From an uncultured Erysipelotrichaceae bacterium (GTDB lineage Bacteria > Bacillota_I > Bacilli_A > Erysipelotrichales > Coprobacillaceae): 15,402 nt of DNA. The translations under genes were made by a program, and so were the position numbers. Where the stretch lies: positions 1-15,402 of the forward strand of contig CANPGX010000010.1 in NCBI GenBank assembly GCA_947573745.1, in the 5' to 3' direction. Each line of letters begins with the position of its first letter. Position 1 is the stretch's first letter. This document shows, piece by piece, positions 7,725 through 14,100 of this stretch. The notes under the pieces were generated by a model. The model did no database searches and was not told the DNA's origin. It saw nothing but the letters and a program-made list of their open reading frames with translations.

Positions 7725-8405
7725 TTAACCTAAAACTTTAACGCTAGGTCCCATAGTTGAAGAAACAGAAATGTTCTTCATATAAGTTCCTTTAGCTGCA
7801 CTTGGTTTGATTCTTAACAATAAGTCATAAATTGTCTTAAAGTTTTCAACCAATTTTTCACTTTCAAATGACGTTTTTCCAAACATCATATGAATGTTTC
7901 CATCTTTATCTGTACGATAAGTTACTTTACCAGCTTTCACTTCTTGAACAGCCTTAGCAACATCCATTGTTACCGTACCTGTTTTTGGGTTAGGCATTAA
8001 ACCTTTAGGTCCTAAGATACGACCTAATTTACCTAACTCTGCCATCATATCTGGTGTTGCGATCATGACTTCGAAATCTAACCAACCTTTTTTGATTTCT
8101 TCTAAGATTTCACTACCACCTACAACATCAGCTCCAGCTTCTTTAGCTTCTTCAGCTTTAGCTCCTTGAGTAACAACTAATACTTTTTTAGATTTACCTG
8201 TACCATGTGGTAAAACAACTGCTCCACGTAATTGTTGGTCAGCATGTCTTACATCCAACCCTAAATTAAATGCAACATCAATGCTTGCATCAAATTTTAC
8301 AGTACTTGTTTTCTTAACTAATTCAATAGCTTCTTCGATAGGATAAGCTTTTCCTTTTTCGATTAAAGCTTTTGCATCAGTATATTTTTTCCCTTTCTTT
8401 GCCAT
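7725..8405 (-). CDS. rplA: 50S ribosomal protein L1
   Basis: L1 forms the mobile stalk near the ribosomal E site and also acts as a translational repressor of its own operon. The ATG at 8405 gives 226 residues starting MAKKGKKYTDA, and AGGAGG lies 7 bases upstream; the longer reading from 8450 would translate the L1-site hairpin. The conserved L1 segments are seen: GTGKSKKVLV, then ILGPKGLMPNPKTGTV, and YMKNISVSSTMGPSVKV at the end. Length is normal. It follows rplK after 59 bases, in which a probable L1-binding hairpin sits. Confidence 0.97.
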   Translation of the reverse strand: MAKKGKKYTDAKALIEKGKAYPIEEAIELVKKTSTVKFDASIDVAFNLGLDVRHADQQLRGAVVLPHGTGKSKKVLVVTQGAKAEEAKEAGADVVGGSEILEEIKKGWLDFEVMIATPDMMAELGKLGRILGPKGLMPNPKTGTVTMDVAKAVQEVKAGKVTYRTDKDGNIHMMFGKTSFESEKLVENFKTIYDLLLRIKPSAAKGTYMKNISVSSTMGPSVKVLG

Positions 8406-8420
8406 ATTCTTTCCTCCTTT

Positions 8421-8446
8421 GTGGTCCAAGCGGATATTCCTCCCAC
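8421..8446 (-). promoter_or_regulatory. Probable L1-binding mRNA site between rplK and rplA
   Basis: The minus-strand RNA folds as GUGG / CCAC outer stem, GA on the 5' side and GCUUGGA on the 3' side of an asymmetric internal loop, and GGA / UCC with loop AUA at the tip. This is the shape of the L1 target on 23S rRNA and in rplK-rplA leaders. It is 2 bases from the rplA ribosome binding site, so L1 bound here could block translation of rplA. A closely similar hairpin lies before rplK. Confidence 0.7.
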
Positions 8447-8464
8447 TCATGACAATTCGATTTC

Positions 8465-8878
8465 TTATTCTTCTACTGTAATGCCCATATTGCGTGCTGT
8501 TCCGGCAATGATCTTCATTGCTGATTCAACATCGTATGCATTTAAATCAGGCATCTTATATTCAGCAATTTTCTTCAAGCCTTCTTTAGAAAGCGTACCT
8601 ACAGACGTCTTTCCAGCTGTTGCTGAACCTTTTTTGATATTGCATTCTTTTAAAATCATCTCAGCTGCTGGTGCAGTTTTTAATACAAAATCAAAACTCT
8701 TGTCTTCGTAAACAGTAATGACAACAGGGACTGTTTCACCATGACGATCTTTTGTTTGATCATTGAATGCCGTACAAAATTTTGGCATTTGGATTCCGGC
8801 ACCTGCTAAAGCTGGACCTGGTTTAGCTCCCCCAGCAGGGAATTGAATCTTAACGATCTTTGTTACTTTTTTACTCAC
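8465..8878 (-). CDS. rplK: 50S ribosomal protein L11
   Basis: L11 binds the GTPase-associated region of 23S rRNA with L10, at the base of the stalk. The GTG at 8878 is chosen (137 residues, product beginning MSKKVTKIVKIQFPAGG) because AGGAGG lies 8 bases upstream; the GTG at 8887 overlaps that ribosome binding site and cannot be the start. The N-terminal proline-rich PAGGAKPGPALAGAGI segment and the C-terminal RNA-binding domain ending in GTARNMGITVEE are intact. It is first in its unit, behind a good promoter and an L1-type leader hairpin. Confidence 0.97.
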   Translation of the reverse strand: MSKKVTKIVKIQFPAGGAKPGPALAGAGIQMPKFCTAFNDQTKDRHGETVPVVITVYEDKSFDFVLKTAPAAEMILKECNIKKGSATAGKTSVGTLSKEGLKKIAEYKMPDLNAYDVESAMKIIAGTARNMGITVEE

Positions 8879-8911
8879 GCGACGCACCTCCTATAAAAAT
8901 TTGTCCGTGCT

Positions 8912-8938
8912 GTGGTCAAACAGACATAGTCCTCCCAC
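8912..8938 (-). promoter_or_regulatory. Probable L1-binding leader hairpin before rplK
   Basis: The RNA has the outer stem GUGG / CCAC, GA and GUUUGA on the two sides of the internal loop, and a tip GGAC / GUCU with loop UAU. Apart from the tip this matches the hairpin in the rplK-rplA gap base for base at most positions, including GUGGGAGGA and the closing ACCAC. It lies in the leader of the rplK transcript, where L1 autoregulation is known in bacteria. Confidence 0.72.
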
Positions 8939-8968
8939 GCATAAACGCACATAACGTGCCGCTTATTA

Positions 8969-8996
8969 ATTATAACGTCTATCACATAAAATGCAA
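8969..8996 (-). promoter_or_regulatory. Sigma-A type promoter for rplK-rplA
   Basis: On the minus strand TTGCAT is followed after 16 bases by a perfect TATAAT. It lies in the gap behind the nusG terminator. Initiation near 8962 gives a leader of about 85 bases that contains the L1-type hairpin. It probably serves rplJ-rplL too, since no better promoter is seen closer to them. Confidence 0.8.
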
Positions 8997-9028
8997 GTGT
9001 TTTTCAATAATTTTTCTCTTATGATAAC

Positions 9029-9057
9029 AAAAAAAGACAGATTTTCAAATCTGTCTT
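9029..9057 (-). terminator. Intrinsic terminator after nusG
   Basis: AAGACAGATT pairs perfectly with AATCTGTCTT around a four-base loop, followed by seven T residues partly shared with the 3' arm. The first arm begins inside the nusG stop codon. This is a strong, simple terminator separating rpmG-secE-nusG from rplK. Confidence 0.92.
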
Positions 9058-9613
9058 AAATATCTACTTTCTCTAAATGAATCAGCTCAATCTCAATAGG
9101 TGTCAAAGACCCAAACATATTCACCAGTACTTTTCCCGTTTCTTTTTCCATATCCAAAGAATCTAAGATACCAGTCTTATCAACAAATGGTCCAGATAAC
9201 ACTTTAACTTCATCACCAATACCATAATTGATCTTAATAGATTCTGTCTTGATACCCATCTTTTTCAAAATAGGATCGATTTCATGTTTTGCTAGAGGGA
9301 ATGGCTTAGCACCACCACCACTAGAACCAATAAATCCTGTGACTCCAGAAGTATTACGAACGATATACCACGCCTCATCTGTCATGATCATTTCAACCAA
9401 AACATATCCCGGGAACATGTTCGTTACTTTATTCACCTTTTTGCCGTCTTTGACGACAGTTTCAACATGTTCTGGAATCACGATTTGAAATAAACAATCT
9501 TGAAGTCCCATAGATTCAACACGTTTTTCTAAGTTTTCTTTAACTTTATTTTCATGTCCAGAGTACGTATTGACTACATACCACTGTCTTCCTTCATCAT
9601 TCATGCCAGCCAT
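9056..9613 (-). CDS. nusG: Transcription termination/antitermination factor NusG
   Basis: NusG binds the beta' clamp of elongating RNA polymerase, affects pausing and, in many bacteria, couples transcription with translation or Rho. The 185-residue product has the NGN domain at about residues 10-110 (QWYVVNTYSGHENKV, FPGYVLVEM) and the KOW domain near 128-160 (GDEVKVLSGPFVDKTGILD). The length is normal. The ATG lies 2 bases after the secE stop, and GGGGAT inside the end of secE is the likely ribosome binding site; an in-frame ATG at codon 4 is an alternative. A terminator directly follows. Confidence 0.97.
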   Translation of the reverse strand: MAGMNDEGRQWYVVNTYSGHENKVKENLEKRVESMGLQDCLFQIVIPEHVETVVKDGKKVNKVTNMFPGYVLVEMIMTDEAWYIVRNTSGVTGFIGSSGGGAKPFPLAKHEIDPILKKMGIKTESIKINYGIGDEVKVLSGPFVDKTGILDSLDMEKETGKVLVNMFGSLTPIEIELIHLEKVDI

Positions 9614-9615
9614 CG

Positions 9616-9837
9616 TTAACTAATCCCCAATATCTTTAAGATCATGGCAATAATACCATCGCCTAAATAAAAGAAAATACCAAAGAAAACAGTAAAAGCC
9701 AACACTGTCAACGTATTCTTGGCTAATTGAGCTTTAGATAGCCAATGAACTTGTTTCATTTCCGAACGGATTCCTTTAATGGTACACCAATCTTTAAAAC
9801 GAACTTTTACTTTTTCATCCATCAAACCTGATTTCAT
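9616..9837 (-). CDS. secE: Preprotein translocase subunit SecE
   Basis: This small essential membrane subunit of the SecYEG channel clamps SecY. The 73-residue form has one C-terminal transmembrane segment (about residues 40-70, with LTVLAFTVFFGIFFYLG) after a charged amphipathic region containing IRSEMKQVHWLSKAQL, as usual for Gram-positive SecE. AAAGGAG lies upstream of the ATG; a second in-frame ATG is at codon 6. It lies between rpmG (14 bases before) and nusG (2 bases after), the standard order. Confidence 0.95.
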   Translation of the reverse strand: MKSGLMDEKVKVRFKDWCTIKGIRSEMKQVHWLSKAQLAKNTLTVLAFTVFFGIFFYLGDGIIAMILKILGIS

Positions 9838-9851
9838 CGTTTCTATCTCCT

Positions 9852-10001
9852 TTACTTTGTTTCTTTATGTAATGTATGTTTATTACAACGTTTACAGAAT
9901 TTATTTAATTCTAAACGTTCTGTATTGGTACGTGCATTTTTAGTCACAGTATAATTTCTAGAAAGACATTCACTGCATACTAAAATGACCTTTTTTTTCA
10001 T
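9852..10001 (-). CDS. rpmG: 50S ribosomal protein L33
   Basis: This 49-residue protein begins MKKKVILVCSECLSRNY and ends in HKETK. It carries two Cys-x-x-Cys pairs (Cys9/Cys12 and Cys36/Cys39), so it is the zinc-binding form of L33. The length and the TVTKNARTNTERLELNKFC segment are typical. AGGTGA lies upstream of the ATG. It is the first gene after a promoter at the end of the sigma factor gene and is followed closely by secE, as in other Bacillota. Confidence 0.95.
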   Translation of the reverse strand: MKKKVILVCSECLSRNYTVTKNARTNTERLELNKFCKRCNKHTLHKETK

Positions 10002-10031
10002 ATCATCACCTAATTTCATGTATACTCATTT

Positions 10032-10060
10032 ATCATAATCAAATTTTAATGGCAAATCAA
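10032..10060 (-). promoter_or_regulatory. Sigma-A type promoter for rpmG-secE-nusG
   Basis: TTGATT and TATGAT are separated by exactly 17 bases on the minus strand. The -35 box overlaps the stop codon of the sigma factor gene, and initiation near 10025 gives a leader of about 24 bases before rpmG. Confidence 0.65.
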
Positions 10061-10079
10061 GGTTTTTTTATCTTGATTT
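10054..10079. repeat. Inverted repeat at the end of the sigma factor gene
   Basis: AAATCAAG and CTTGATTT form a perfect 8-base inverted repeat around a 10-base loop. It spans the last codons of the sigma gene and the -35 box of the rpmG promoter. No T-run follows on the minus strand, so it is not a normal terminator. It could be a weak RNA stop or protect a 3' end, or could be chance in AT-rich DNA. Confidence 0.45.
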
Positions 10080-10674
10080 TATGATTGATTCGATAAAGTG
10101 CATTACCAACACTACGAACAGGACATCCTAACATGTTCGCTATCTCTTGATGGCTATATCCCATTCTTGTCAAAAGAAAAACTTTTCGTTCCAATGTCGT
10201 TGCTTCTGTTTGAAGAATATGTTCAATGGCCGCCATTCCTTCTTTGACATACAACTGTCTTTCTGGTTTAAAATCATAGCGTTTGTCTTCAATCACTTCA
10301 CTCAGTGTCATACTCTTGCCACCATTGTAAGAAGGCATCGACTCATCAAAAGAATACATATCTCTTTCAATAAAATATTTTTGTGTTTGATGATCTCTTG
10401 TCAAAGAATAGATACGTCGTTCTAAAACCAAATACATAAACGTTGAAAATAATGCATTTTGGTCTTCTCGGTAAGCATCCATCTGTCGATAAAAAGTCAC
10501 CATCAATATTTGATATAAATCATCATGACTCATCCTCAATCCTTGATAACTTGATAACATACGATGAATGAGCGAATGAATCAGTCTCTGATATTTTTTA
10601 AATAAATAATCTTGGGCTATTTCGCAGCCCTGTCTTGTTAGATAAACAAGTTCATCGTCATTGTAACGTTCCAC
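10057..10674 (-). CDS. RNA polymerase sigma-70 family factor, SigH-like by position
   Basis: This 205-residue alternative sigma factor has a region 2 at about residues 15-100 (YLFKKYQRLIHSLIHRM, DDLYQILMVTFYRQMDAYRED, FSTFMYLVLERRIYSLTRDH) and a region 4 helix-turn-helix at about 155-200 (TTLERKVFLLTRMGYSHQEIANMLG and the following recognition helix). Region 1 and region 3 are absent. It occupies the place of sigH (sigma-30) of Bacillus between rlmB/yacP and rpmG, so it is probably its positional counterpart, but the sequence is diverged and its regulon cannot be read. The start is GTG with AAGGGG 7 bases upstream. It lies 16 bases after rlmB and is likely co-transcribed from the cysS leader. 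No anti-sigma gene is adjacent. Confidence 0.85.
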   Translation of the reverse strand: MERYNDDELVYLTRQGCEIAQDYLFKKYQRLIHSLIHRMLSSYQGLRMSHDDLYQILMVTFYRQMDAYREDQNALFSTFMYLVLERRIYSLTRDHQTQKYFIERDMYSFDESMPSYNGGKSMTLSEVIEDKRYDFKPERQLYVKEGMAAIEHILQTEATTLERKVFLLTRMGYSHQEIANMLGCPVRSVGNALYRINHKIKIKKP

Positions 10675-10690
10675 CGTTACACCCCTTTCT

Positions 10691-11416
10691 TTACAAAGGG
10701 TGACGAGATTGATAAATCTGATATAGAATCAATGCTGTTGCCACAGAAACATTTAATGAGCTCACATGCCCAACCATCGGCAAAACAACATGATAATCAC
10801 AATGCTTTAATACAAGTGGAGAAATGCCAAAACCTTCTGACCCCATCACAATAGCCAGTGGCATACGATAATCTATACTGCGGTAATCTGTTGATTCATG
10901 ATTATCACAAGCAACGATCCAATAACCACGCTGTTTCAATGTTTCAATCGTTCTTGTAAGATTTGTCACCTGACACACAGGAACATATTCTAGTGCGCCT
11001 GTTGAAACTTTTGCCACCGTCTCATTGAGTTGAACACTACGATGCTTAGGTAAAATAACGCCATCTACCCCAATGGCATCACACGTTCTAAGAATAGCGC
11101 CCAAATTATGAGGATCTTCTAATCCATCCAAAATCACAAGCAATGGATATTCGTGATGGATACGATCTAATAATGTTTCTAATTCAACATAATCATATCC
11201 TTCTATCTTCGCCACGACACCCTGATGGTTTGCTTTTCCAACCATTTTTTCAAAAAACGCTCTATTTGAAACAAAAGAATAAGGGATATTTCTCTTTTGG
11301 CATAACTTAACCATATCATTTCCTTTCAATGAAGCATTAAACCATACTTCATCGATCATCTTGTCCCCTTTTAATAATGCATTTACTGTATTTCTTCCAT
11401 ATATATATTGTTTCAT
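10691..11416 (-). CDS. rlmB: 23S rRNA (guanosine 2'-O) methyltransferase, RlmB/TrmH family
   Basis: This 241-residue SPOUT-class enzyme is predicted to methylate the ribose of a 23S rRNA guanosine near the P site (G2251 in E. coli). The N-terminal L30e-like substrate-binding domain begins YIYGRNTVNALL. The three SPOUT motifs of the knotted SAM site are seen in order: DPHNLGAILRTCDAIGVDG, then IVMGSEGFGIS, then LPMVGHVSSLNVSVATAL, with the catalytic Arg and Glu positions kept. The start is the ATG whose first bases overlap the mrnC stop (ATGA), with AGGTGG just before; the longer frame from 11458 lies inside mrnC. The context cysS-mrnC-rlmB is the normal Bacillota order. Confidence 0.95.
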   Translation of the reverse strand: MKQYIYGRNTVNALLKGDKMIDEVWFNASLKGNDMVKLCQKRNIPYSFVSNRAFFEKMVGKANHQGVVAKIEGYDYVELETLLDRIHHEYPLLVILDGLEDPHNLGAILRTCDAIGVDGVILPKHRSVQLNETVAKVSTGALEYVPVCQVTNLTRTIETLKQRGYWIVACDNHESTDYRSIDYRMPLAIVMGSEGFGISPLVLKHCDYHVVLPMVGHVSSLNVSVATALILYQIYQSRHPL

Positions 11417-11823
11417 ATTTCCACCTGTATCGTTTCTTGGCTTTCCACAAACTCGCAATAATACTTAAATATTTCTTGGATTCTTTCTTCTCTTTTTTCT
11501 AAATGAAGCATGCCTATCATCGCTTCAAAACCCGTCGACTGATTATGAATCACAGCTCCTGTATTTTTAGGCGATCTTCTATTTTTAGCATTTCTTCCCC
11601 ATTTATACCACTTTATTTCTTCATCACTTAACCACATTTGTGCCATCGCTTCTTTCATAAAACCAGCTTGTGCTTTAGCGCTGACAAAGCGGATAGCTTC
11701 TTTTTGTAATGCTTGTGATTTGACAACACCTTTTTCTACCACGAGGTAATCCCTGACATACACCTCAAAAACAGCATCTCCCACATAAGCAATCACTAAA
11801 GGATTGATTAAATCAAAACGCAT
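11413..11823 (-). CDS. mrnC: Mini-ribonuclease III
   Basis: This 136-residue RNase III-like nuclease lacks the double-stranded RNA-binding domain and in Bacillus matures the ends of 23S rRNA. The catalytic domain is recognised by IAYVGDAVFEVYVR with the catalytic Asp16, WGRNAKNRRSPKNT (the family's RGRNA-K-PKN stretch), and the second acidic site in STGFEAMIGMLHL. Length is normal. The ATG overlaps the cysS stop by one base (TAATG) and the stop overlaps rlmB by four, so the three genes are tightly coupled. A variant point is Trp in place of the usual Arg before GRNA. Confidence 0.95.
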   Translation of the reverse strand: MRFDLINPLVIAYVGDAVFEVYVRDYLVVEKGVVKSQALQKEAIRFVSAKAQAGFMKEAMAQMWLSDEEIKWYKWGRNAKNRRSPKNTGAVIHNQSTGFEAMIGMLHLEKREERIQEIFKYYCEFVESQETIQVEI

Positions 11824-13160
11824 TAGAGAATACCTTTCTCTTGCAACAAGATACGCAACTCATCTGCTTTCGCAAAATCTTTTACTTTTTTAGCTTCATC
11901 CCATGAACGATAGATTTCCAATGTCTTTTCATCCATCGTTACACCTTTAAATACAAAGCCTAACGTATCACACATCTTTAATAACGTATGATACATCTTA
12001 GATATAGCTAAAGGATCCTTTTCACGTTGACGCATCAATTGGTTCAGATTTTTGACACATTCTAAGATCTGTGTGAGTGCTAAAGACGTATTTAAGTCAT
12101 CTTGTAAAGCAACTAACATATTTTCATAAATATCCTGATCAATCTGTGTTTCTTCTATATTTTGTAGCTGTAAATAAAGTGATGTTTGACGAACAACATT
12201 TTCAACTTTAGCCACTTCTTTCTTTACATTTTCAATGACTTCTTCTGAATAATTCAAAGGATTGCGATAATGACTAGAAATCATGAACCATTTATAAACA
12301 TTGCATCCTAATTGTGCAATCAGATCTTTTGCCCATAATACATTACCTAATGACTTTGACATCTTTTCATTATTAATATTGATCATCTGATTATGCATCC
12401 AAACATTAGCAATAGGATGATGATGACAAGCCATAGATTGGGCAATTTCATTTTCATGATGTGGGAATTTTAAATCTTGTCCCCCGCCATGAATATCAAT
12501 ATGACCATCTTTAAAAATATCATTGATCATCACAACACATTCCGTATGCCATCCAGGACGGCCTTGACACCATGGGCTATCGAATTGAATGCCTTCATCT
12601 GTTTTTTTCCATAATGTAAAGTCAGCAGGATTTTCTTTTAAGGTATTCTCTTCCACACGCTCACTAGCACCGGTCACTAAATCCTCCAAACGTATTTTTG
12701 ATAACTGTCCATAACTTTCTATTTTACTCACTCTGAAATAAACATCGCCATCTTTTTCATAAGCATAGCCTAAATCTACCAGTTCCTTAATAAACGCCAC
12801 AATTTGCTCCATGGTGTCTGTCACACGAGGAGCATACGTTGGAAACAATAAATTAAGTGCTCTTCTTACATCTTCATAAGCTTGAATATATTTATCTGTC
12901 AATGCTCTTTCAGTAATACCCTCTTTTTTTGCAGCTGCAATGATTTTGTCATCAACATCTGTAAAATTGGATACAAACGTCACCTGATATCCTAAAGCTT
13001 CAAAGGTTCTTCTAAGAACATCAAACACGATCATAGGCCTTGTATTGCCAATATGAACGTAATTGTATACTGTAGGCCCACAAACATAAATACTTACCTT
13101 TCCTTCTTCAATAGGTTTAAAATCTTCTTTTTTTCCTGTTAAACTATTAAACAATTTCAT
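11823..13160 (-). CDS. cysS: Cysteine--tRNA ligase
   Basis: This 445-residue class I aminoacyl-tRNA synthetase charges tRNA-Cys. The nucleotide-binding signatures are HIGN at 36-39 and KMSKS at 266-270. The active-site zinc that recognises cysteine is held by Cys27 (CGPTVYNY), Cys208 (WHTEC), His234 and Glu238 (PHHENEIAQS), all present. The C-terminal helical domain is present, slightly shorter than E. coli CysRS (461). AGGAGG lies 8 bases before the ATG. The gene is preceded by a T-box leader with a Cys specifier, so it is probably induced by uncharged tRNA-Cys. Unlike Bacillus, no gltX or cysE lies upstream. Confidence 0.98.
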   Translation of the reverse strand: MKLFNSLTGKKEDFKPIEEGKVSIYVCGPTVYNYVHIGNTRPMIVFDVLRRTFEALGYQVTFVSNFTDVDDKIIAAAKKEGITERALTDKYIQAYEDVRRALNLLFPTYAPRVTDTMEQIVAFIKELVDLGYAYEKDGDVYFRVSKIESYGQLSKIRLEDLVTGASERVEENTLKENPADFTLWKKTDEGIQFDSPWCQGRPGWHTECVVMINDIFKDGHIDIHGGGQDLKFPHHENEIAQSMACHHHPIANVWMHNQMININNEKMSKSLGNVLWAKDLIAQLGCNVYKWFMISSHYRNPLNYSEEVIENVKKEVAKVENVVRQTSLYLQLQNIEETQIDQDIYENMLVALQDDLNTSLALTQILECVKNLNQLMRQREKDPLAISKMYHTLLKMCDTLGFVFKGVTMDEKTLEIYRSWDEAKKVKDFAKADELRILLQEKGIL

Positions 13161-13178
13161 TTGATCACCCTCCTGAAT

Positions 13179-13224
13179 AAAAAAAGCATTGGTGTACAGA
13201 AATATCCACAGTACATGCCTATGC
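13179..13224 (-). terminator. Regulatory terminator of the cysS T-box leader
   Basis: GCAT-A-GG and GTAC on the 5' side pair with GTAC and CC-A-ATGC on the 3' side, with small internal mismatches and a loop around TGGATATTT; seven T residues follow. It ends 5 bases before the cysS ribosome binding site. Confidence 0.75.
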
Positions 13225-13356
13225 TCTTATCTTCTTAACGCGAAACCACGTTCCTTCTTTTCAAAGGACTCAAATAGGGGCATGTCTTTAAAATTCAAAT
13301 ATTGTTTCACCGGCCCAATACTCTCTACTTTTCCTTTTAAAGTTCCAATCCTATTT
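13179..13356 (-). promoter_or_regulatory. T-box leader, tRNA-Cys responsive, controlling cysS
   Basis: Stem I is built from AAATAGG (13350-13356) pairing with CCTATTT (13272-13278), an internal loop whose 3' side holds the Cys codon TGC at 13280-13282, an 8-pair stem CTTTAAAA / TTTTAAAG, the conserved AGAGAG, and a distal stem TATTG / CAATA enclosing the GGTGAAA loop. Downstream lies a T-box-like segment, AACGTGGTTTCGCGTT (13237-13252), close to the consensus GTGGTACCGCG, and then a terminator. The layout is that of a transcriptional T-box riboswitch: uncharged tRNA-Cys would favour read-through into cysS. Two points are odd: the tRNA-end-binding sequence reads UGGU rather than the UGGA expected for a U73 tRNA-Cys, and the usual 3' partner of the antiterminator is not obvious. 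I cannot place a convincing promoter just upstream; read-through from the lipoprotein gene is possible. Confidence 0.8.
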
Positions 13357-13361
13357 ATAAT

Positions 13362-13931
13362 TTATTCATCTTTAATTTCCAGTGAATAGAGATATTTTGT
13401 CATCCCTTCTACTTTTTTGTCATACGTCTGCTGATTAGCACCATAGATATACATATATCTAATTCCTTTTGAATAAACAATCACAGCTTTAAATTTCCTT
13501 AAATCCGCTTTATATTCACTTAATACCTCATAACAATTTACACCATTATTCAATGTTGCCGGAACTACCGTAACAACAAATCCCTGTAACTCCATTTCAT
13601 CACAATATAATTCAATCAATTCCTCAGGTGTATTATCATTATTGAAGGATTGACGCGTAAAACGTAAAAATTCTTCTCCTTTAAAGAATTCAATCATCAA
13701 ATTTTGTGCATCCTTCACAACTTTACGCTCAGTTTCCGAAGCATTTAAAGCTTGATCGATACGATCTTGCTTTACAGTTTCCCATTTCTTAGGGTAATAA
13801 AGACTGACACGATCATCTACTTCATATTTTGCTCCATCTTTAGACAGATTCACACTATCTTCGTATCCTCCACAAGCTACTAGAGATAGCATCATGAAAA
13901 AAGATATGATGACTTTTCCTATTTTATTCAT
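13362..13931 (-). CDS. Putative lipoprotein of unknown function
   Basis: This 189-residue protein has a type II signal peptide: MNKIGK, a hydrophobic stretch (7-18), and the lipobox LVAC with Cys20 as the lipidated residue, so it is expected to be anchored on the outside of the cell membrane. The mature part begins with an acidic linker, followed by a region (YEVDDRVSLYYPKKWE, later FLRFTRQSFN, LIELYCDEMELQGF, FKAVIVYSKGIRYMYIYGA) with alternating strands that recalls small PsbP/Mog1-like extracytoplasmic domains, but I do not recognise the family. AGGAG lies about 10 bases before the ATG and a promoter is visible upstream. It sits between glgA and the cysS T-box, a place where Bacillus has cysE, and has no evident functional tie to either. 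Confidence 0.8.
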   Translation of the reverse strand: MNKIGKVIISFFMMLSLVACGGYEDSVNLSKDGAKYEVDDRVSLYYPKKWETVKQDRIDQALNASETERKVVKDAQNLMIEFFKGEEFLRFTRQSFNNDNTPEELIELYCDEMELQGFVVTVVPATLNNGVNCYEVLSEYKADLRKFKAVIVYSKGIRYMYIYGANQQTYDKKVEGMTKYLYSLEIKDE

Positions 13932-13952
13932 TATAGCTCATCTCCTAAAAGC

Positions 13953-13981
13953 ATTATACACAAAAAAAAGCGCTTTTACAA
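13953..13981 (-). promoter_or_regulatory. Sigma-A type promoter for the lipoprotein gene
   Basis: TTGTAA and a perfect TATAAT are separated by 17 bases on the minus strand; the spacer contains AAGCGC and an eight-T run. It lies just behind the glgA terminator, and initiation near 13946 leaves a leader of about 15 bases that includes AGGAG. Confidence 0.7.
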
Positions 13982-13990
13982 CCCAATAAC

Positions 13991-14014
13991 AAAAAGGATG
14001 TCTCAGACATCCTT
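13991..14014 (-). terminator. Intrinsic terminator after glgA
   Basis: AAGGATGTC pairs perfectly with GACATCCTT around TGA, followed by TTT to complete a five-T run. It lies about 90 bases after the glgA stop; nothing recognisable is seen in the stretch between. Confidence 0.88.
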
Positions 14015-14100
14015 AAGTCGTGATCGATGGATAAGTATCTTTGTTCATCTTTAAAAATACCATTAAAATCACATAAAGAAGAATCTTATTCTCTACTCTC

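Noticed and set aside
8406..8450. Extension of rplA upstream to 8450.
   Set aside because: It covers the L1-site hairpin and the AGGAGG that serves the ATG at 8405; the product from 8405 has the usual L1 N-terminus.
13234..13361. The frame of the lipoprotein continues open past its stop for about 41 codons to a TAA, and the opposite strand is also open (13189-13389).
   Set aside because: The stretch is explained by the T-box stems; there is no start codon with a ribosome binding site that decides for a peptide, and no run of Cys codons as in leader-peptide attenuation.
13353..13386. A possible promoter (TTCACT, 16 bases, TAAATT) for the cysS T-box.
   Set aside because: Both boxes are weak, and predicted initiation would fall inside the first strand of Stem I.
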